Assembly: GCA_027489915.1 (NCBI GenBank)
Contig: JAIXZB010000046.1
Span: forward strand, 1-18,992
Length of the DNA: 18,992 nt
Source: Rickettsiales bacterium
Lineage (GTDB): Bacteria > Pseudomonadota > Alphaproteobacteria > Rickettsiales > UBA3002
Reading direction: 5' to 3'
Shown here: positions 15,164 to 18,992 of the stretch, one piece after another
How positions within the stretch are numbered: position 1 is the first letter of the stretch
Layout: every line of letters begins with the position of its first letter
Translations under genes and position numbers: made by a program
The notes under the pieces: model-generated
Seen by the model: only the letters and a program-made list of their open reading frames with translations
Database searches by the model: none
What the model was told of the DNA's origin: nothing

Positions 15164-17956
15164 TCATCTCATGCTACGGCGTAAAACCAGAGGACGAACA
15201 ACACTCCTTATAGCTTCTGGCATATTACGCCATACCGCACGTGCTGCACTATATATAAGCCCTCTTTTTATTATTTTCTTTAACAAGGTCTTTGTATTGT
15301 AACCAACACGAAGATTGTTATGCATGACCTCCGTAGGAGTAGCACAACCAGCATATACTAGCAGTGAGAAAAAAAAAAAAAAAAAGGAATCTGCTTCAAT
15401 GGATGATGTTATTGCTGCAGTGGAATACAAATGTAATTGAGTCGATTTATGTTCCGCGAGTGCTTCATACATATGAACACTCACTGCCTCCCAGTGGAAC
15501 GTATTCAAAAAGTATGCATGTGCTTTTTTACCCCATGCAATACGCTGAGCCTTATCTTTTACCATTACATTCACGGCTTCTATCAACGCACTTTGTTTAG
15601 CAAAAGATAGTACGATTCCACATTCCGCATGTGTTACAATTTTCTCTACAAACGATGTCTGATTAGCTAGCAAGGGTAATCCTGCTGCCATATATTGCGA
15701 CATTTTATTTGGACAACAATGGCTATATGCGACTCCCGATGGCGCATAGGGTAAGATTCCTACATCCGCATGAGCCGCACTCTCTACAAGTTCACTCTCA
15801 CTGACTGCAGGCGGGAAATGGATGCGTTTGCCGAGCAAACCTGTTTGCTTCGCCAACTCTTTCATCTTCGCTTTAAACGGATTATCGGGGCCGCGTAAGA
15901 ATAATATAGCTTCAGCGTCCGTATGCGGCCATGCGGCAATTAAAAGTTCAATACCTCGACCAACTGCAAATGCCCCTTGAAACAAGAAGTGGCAGGCACT
16001 GCCATGATCTTTTTGCGGCAATGCTTCGGGCTTAATATACGCCGAGAGCGGCTCGCAATTAGGAACCGATTCAAAAGGTTTCTCATATTGCTTACTCATC
16101 CATTCCGCTAGACCAAATGATACTGTCTGGCAATAATCCACCTGCGATACAAGGCGCCTTTCAAGCCTAATCCAGTATTGCACTTCGTATTCATGCGACC
16201 TTAAATCGGATTCTGGCCAGTATTCATGCGCATCATATACAACAGGAATGCCGTATGCTGCTTTTAAAATAAGAGCAGCAAATAATGTATCGAGATCTGT
16301 TGCGATTACGGCGTTTATGCCGCGCATATTCAATGCTTCATCCAGTAATGTCTGGGTCGTATCCAGAAGATAATCTAAGTACCACATAAAATCTGAAAGA
16401 CGCGGATTGGCTATAGCACCGCCAAATATAGTGGAGAAATCTCTGTTGTTTTGTTTCAGAGCATTATCAAGAAACAGCATTTCCTGAACGGCTAACACCC
16501 CACACTCACCACATTGCGCTAATGCAAAATACTTGGCTGCACTTGACGACTTCCATTTTCTACGCGGGAGAGCCCTGTAAAGACCTCCTCGCCCAATTGT
16601 GTAAGTTATACCTTCCTCTTTCTCAGGCGGTAATATACCAAGCTGGTGCACAATCATGCCTTCGGGTGCACATTGCTCAATCCATCCAAGACGCGGGTCA
16701 ATTTTAGGCTCGTGCGCTGCTAGCAACAGAACATTTATTTTCGCAGGCTTTGCCATGATTTCTGCCTGCCTGATACAACTCTTTTTTACCAACATATCAT
16801 TCATCGCTTTATCTAAACGATGTACGAATGTTTCTATCCAATACGCGTCATTCTCTATGATTTCGCGGAAGGCGCATGCCGCCATTTCACTGCGTTTTGT
16901 TTCATCTGCAATAAATGCAATGATCTCATCCAGATTACTATAATCGCGAGCTAACGGAAGATAGTGCCTTCCTTCCACTAAAATGCCAGAATAGGTGCCA
17001 GGATGCAAAATCTGCACTGTGCCTGCTGCTGCTGCTTCGAAATGGCGGGGCGAAATTTGGTGGTAATGCACATTATCTTCAATATCCGCAAGCTCGCTTA
17101 GATATGCTTCAGCGTAGGCGTGATCAGCCCTAAACTCTCCCAGCTTCTTCTCGGCTGTGGCACAGCGCTTATCAAGGTCACCGTCTAAATCAAATACACT
17201 TGCACCTGATTCCGAGCCAAGGGTGGCCTTACATGAGCCAAGAAAATCGAACCACGCATCTCCACCAATGCGGTCTTCCCACGCGCTTGAGATATCAAGT
17301 TCGAGTCCTGAATCCTTTAGCAGACTCTGCACATCATCCCCTATTTTACGCTTCTCGAATGCAAGCCTGCCAAACGATAGGGGCTGAATAGAACCTCGAT
17401 ACCCAATATCAATGGGGCGCGGTGACGATGAATAGTTTTTTGCCCGTAATGTTGGCGTGACATATCCCGTGAGCATGCGCTCAAATACTATGTCGCCTAC
17501 CACAGATTGCGGATATACCTTTTCAATGGCTTCAGGCGGCAAACAGGTAAAAATATAATCAAATCCTGTAGCGCCAATATACTCTGCTAATGCTTTAAAA
17601 CGGAAATTCTCATCTTGTTTCATGAGAATTTTTGCACCCTTAAATTCACGTAGCTTGCGTTTTGTAAAACGGTCTAACGCACGCAAATTGTCAACATTGT
17701 ACGCAACAGTATTATGTATAATGATTCCATCAAACGCATCAAAATCAAAATCATCATGAAGCGCAAGCGAGTCCATATTCTTGCGATGCTCGCACAAATT
17801 CACAACCGTTACAGGAAATTGCGACTCTAATTGAATGAATGCAACCGTTTCAGACACAGTAGAAATGCCCGAGGGCTCGTAAAAGCACAAAAGTAATATG
17901 CGCTCTAAACGCTGCGCTATAAAAATATTCCCCTGCAATGGTTTTCTTGGTTTCAC
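15164..17956 (-). CDS. Two-domain glycosyltransferase (CgeB-like plus GT4) with homopolymer-encoded tail
   Basis: This 930-residue protein joins two glycosyltransferase modules. Residues ~15-390 resemble CgeB/Glyco_trans_1_2-type enzymes, with RILLLCFYEPSG at 19-30 and the diagnostic ISPRHFEAAAAGTVQI at 301-316. Residues ~405-830 form a GT4-like enzyme with VVYDAHEYWPE (572-582), FQGAFAVGRGIELL (659-672), LRGP (687-690) and CCPNKMSQYMAAGLPLL (747-763). The second acidic donor-site residue is not obvious, so activity of this half is less certain. Residues 858-863 are six Phe from a 17-T run. They are followed by a 67-residue basic, amphipathic tail (KTLLKKIIKRG and later RR-rich pieces) that could dock on the membrane. 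The only in-frame start at this end is GTG 17956; a TAA lies seven codons before it and only a weak TGGA precedes it. It may add two successive sugars. Confidence 0.82.
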   Translation of the reverse strand: MKPRKPLQGNIFIAQRLERILLLCFYEPSGISTVSETVAFIQLESQFPVTVVNLCEHRKNMDSLALHDDFDFDAFDGIIIHNTVAYNVDNLRALDRFTKRKLREFKGAKILMKQDENFRFKALAEYIGATGFDYIFTCLPPEAIEKVYPQSVVGDIVFERMLTGYVTPTLRAKNYSSSPRPIDIGYRGSIQPLSFGRLAFEKRKIGDDVQSLLKDSGLELDISSAWEDRIGGDAWFDFLGSCKATLGSESGASVFDLDGDLDKRCATAEKKLGEFRADHAYAEAYLSELADIEDNVHYHQISPRHFEAAAAGTVQILHPGTYSGILVEGRHYLPLARDYSNLDEIIAFIADETKRSEMAACAFREIIENDAYWIETFVHRLDKAMNDMLVKKSCIRQAEIMAKPAKINVLLLAAHEPKIDPRLGWIEQCAPEGMIVHQLGILPPEKEEGITYTIGRGGLYRALPRRKWKSSSAAKYFALAQCGECGVLAVQEMLFLDNALKQNNRDFSTIFGGAIANPRLSDFMWYLDYLLDTTQTLLDEALNMRGINAVIATDLDTLFAALILKAAYGIPVVYDAHEYWPESDLRSHEYEVQYWIRLERRLVSQVDYCQTVSFGLAEWMSKQYEKPFESVPNCEPLSAYIKPEALPQKDHGSACHFLFQGAFAVGRGIELLIAAWPHTDAEAILFLRGPDNPFKAKMKELAKQTGLLGKRIHFPPAVSESELVESAAHADVGILPYAPSGVAYSHCCPNKMSQYMAAGLPLLANQTSFVEKIVTHAECGIVLSFAKQSALIEAVNVMVKDKAQRIAWGKKAHAYFLNTFHWEAVSVHMYEALAEHKSTQLHLYSTAAITSSIEADSFFFFFFSLLVYAGCATPTEVMHNNLRVGYNTKTLLKKIIKRGLIYSAARAVWRNMPEAIRSVVRPLVLRRSMR
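15369..15385 (-). repeat. 17-T homopolymer inside the large glycosyltransferase gene
   Basis: On the coding (minus) strand 17 consecutive T bases, plus the following C, encode six Phe residues (858-863). With 17 T the frame stays open for 67 more codons. With 16 T it stops after S-H-C, and with 18 T after 16 further residues (L-T-A-S... to G-G-H-A). The GT-B fold appears complete before the tract, so slippage would mainly remove the basic tail. Tracts of this length are typical of slipped-strand contingency loci, but also of sequencing error. Confidence 0.9.
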
Positions 17957-17980
17957 GTTATAAATCCAGGTTAATTAGCA

Positions 17981-18958
17981 TTAATTCTTTTGCATAACAA
18001 AGCATGCATCTACACCTGCAAGAAAACCAGTAGAGGGATCCACAGGTAAGCCGCGAGCATCTATCTCAAGCGATAACAGAAAATCTCTACTCTCGGGATT
18101 AAGCTTCGCGTTCATACAGGCAGTAAAGCGTTGTGGAAAGAGCGAGGCTTCAAATAGTGAAATCCCAACGCCACTGCATTCACTTGCAAAGCCTGCCTGT
18201 GCCGCCAAACCATTCCACTCTTCTAGCTTGTAACAATTTGCTATTGGGCACCCTTCACCATCTGTACTGCGCGTAAACGCCTCGCGTAGGCTAGCTTCAG
18301 GATATAACCCCTCCATAATACTGCGCTGGTACGCTACGTATAAATGCATCCACAAGCTATTATAATTATACACCATCACACGCGCCGTGCCGCCTGGCTT
18401 TAATATACGATTAAACTCCTGCAGAATACCTAATGGATTTGGTGTATGATGCAGCACGCCCGAGCTATGAATATAATCTACTGAGTGGGCCTCAAAGGGT
18501 AGCGTAACATCGTTCGGGTCAAGCTGATGCAGCTTTACTTTAATCCCGTGCAACGACAACCGATGCTTGGATTCTGCCAGCGACTTACTTGAAATATCTA
18601 CACCAATAAGCTCTGAAGGTGTTGAATATGTGCCAAACCCCACGAGGTCATTACCAGGTCCGCAACCATAATCCAATACAACTTTTCCATCTTGCCCATG
18701 CACAGGCATCAGTTGAATATAGTCAATGTATTGTGCATTTCGCCAATGGAAATACTCTAGCGATTTTTCTGCGCTTTCAAATTGCGCATGTGACGTAACA
18801 TTATGCTCCGTCCAGTATTCCTGAGTCTCTGGGTCAGCAAGCGATACGGCTGCACTATTCATTGATAACATCGTCGCTGATGATGGCCGCGAAGACAAAA
18901 GCTTGTGTGCCGTTTTGTAGGCTAATCGCTTGAAACGTTGCGTCGATGTGCTGTTCAT
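17981..18958 (-). CDS. Class I SAM-dependent methyltransferase
   Basis: This 325-residue protein has a complete Methyltransf_11-type core. Motif I is VVLDYGCGPGNDLVGFG (93-109), motif II ends in acidic D121 (ELIGVDIS), motif IV is VDYIHSSGVLHHTPNP, and FNRILKPGGTARVMVYNY follows. Residues 1-45 are basic and Ser-rich without a signal peptide. EYWTEHNVTSHAQFESAEKS just before the core resembles the lid region of sugar and small-molecule methyltransferases. The ATG at 18958 has GAGAG four bases upstream. In-frame ATGs at codons 30 and 33 are alternatives. It is the first cluster gene visible at the right edge, and the 930-residue glycosyltransferase begins 24 bases after its stop. A role in methylating the glycan, possibly as a chain-end cap, is plausible because Wzt-like exporters often recognise such caps, but is unproven. 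In the 34 bases up to the right edge I see no gene. Confidence 0.86.
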   Translation of the reverse strand: MNSTSTQRFKRLAYKTAHKLLSSRPSSATMLSMNSAAVSLADPETQEYWTEHNVTSHAQFESAEKSLEYFHWRNAQYIDYIQLMPVHGQDGKVVLDYGCGPGNDLVGFGTYSTPSELIGVDISSKSLAESKHRLSLHGIKVKLHQLDPNDVTLPFEAHSVDYIHSSGVLHHTPNPLGILQEFNRILKPGGTARVMVYNYNSLWMHLYVAYQRSIMEGLYPEASLREAFTRSTDGEGCPIANCYKLEEWNGLAAQAGFASECSGVGISLFEASLFPQRFTACMNAKLNPESRDFLLSLEIDARGLPVDPSTGFLAGVDACFVMQKN

Positions 18959-18992
18959 AGAGCTCTCAAAGTTGGTGGTTACGCTACTTTAG

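Noticed and set aside
1..18992. CRISPR array, tRNA, rRNA, transposase or phage genes
   Set aside because: Reading both strands I saw no regular spaced repeats, no cloverleaf or rRNA-like stretch, and no transposase or integrase motif; nearly all the space is occupied by the listed genes.

Overview
The window is a dense surface-polysaccharide (O-antigen or capsule type) biosynthesis cluster of a Gram-negative bacterium. The reasons are a Wzt-like ABC-exporter ATPase, a WbqC-family protein, several glycosyltransferases, sugar-nucleotide-type epimerases, and a GreB transcription elongation factor of proteobacterial type. An imperfect inverted repeat next to greB resembles a dispersed intergenic palindrome that I associate with Rickettsiales-like and other proteobacterial genomes. 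A proteobacterium, perhaps an alphaproteobacterium, is my best guess; the sequence does not fix the genus.

Layout: every cluster gene is on the minus strand, so transcription runs from high to low coordinates. Block A (18958 to 11938) holds a SAM methyltransferase, a 930-residue double glycosyltransferase with a 17-T tract near its 3' end, an AsnB-type amidotransferase and a GT4 glycosyltransferase. greB then lies on the plus strand, meeting the GT4 gene tail to tail with a 4-base overlap. A spacer of about 210 bases, carrying the inverted repeat, separates greB from block B. Block B (11214 to the left edge) holds an SDR epimerase, a methyltransferase, a second AsnB, a second SDR, a deacetylase-like protein, a sugar formyltransferase-like protein, a second deacetylase-like protein, a second formyltransferase-like protein, a glycosyltransferase with an unusual cysteine cluster, WbqC and the ABC ATPase. 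From the epimerase to the second formyltransferase, gene junctions range from 19-base overlaps to 3-base gaps, as in a translationally coupled operon. A 76-base gap follows, and then another coupled run. The ATPase stop codon overlaps an ATG in an ATGA at the left edge, so the operon probably continues.

How the genes may work together (inference): the SDR enzymes make unusual sugars. The AsnB enzymes amidate carboxyl groups, for example on uronic acids. Two consecutive deacetylase plus formyltransferase pairs could replace N-acetyl with N-formyl groups. Methyltransferases add further decoration or end caps, the glycosyltransferases assemble the glycan, and the ABC system exports it. No PLP-dependent sugar aminotransferase, nucleotidyltransferase, Wzx/Wzy or ABC permease is visible here.

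The most interesting points are the repeated deacetylase/formyltransferase module, the 17-T contingency-like tract, the two AsnB paralogues (one lacking the usual glutamine-pocket Glu), the cysteine cluster in one glycosyltransferase, and greB placed inside the cluster.
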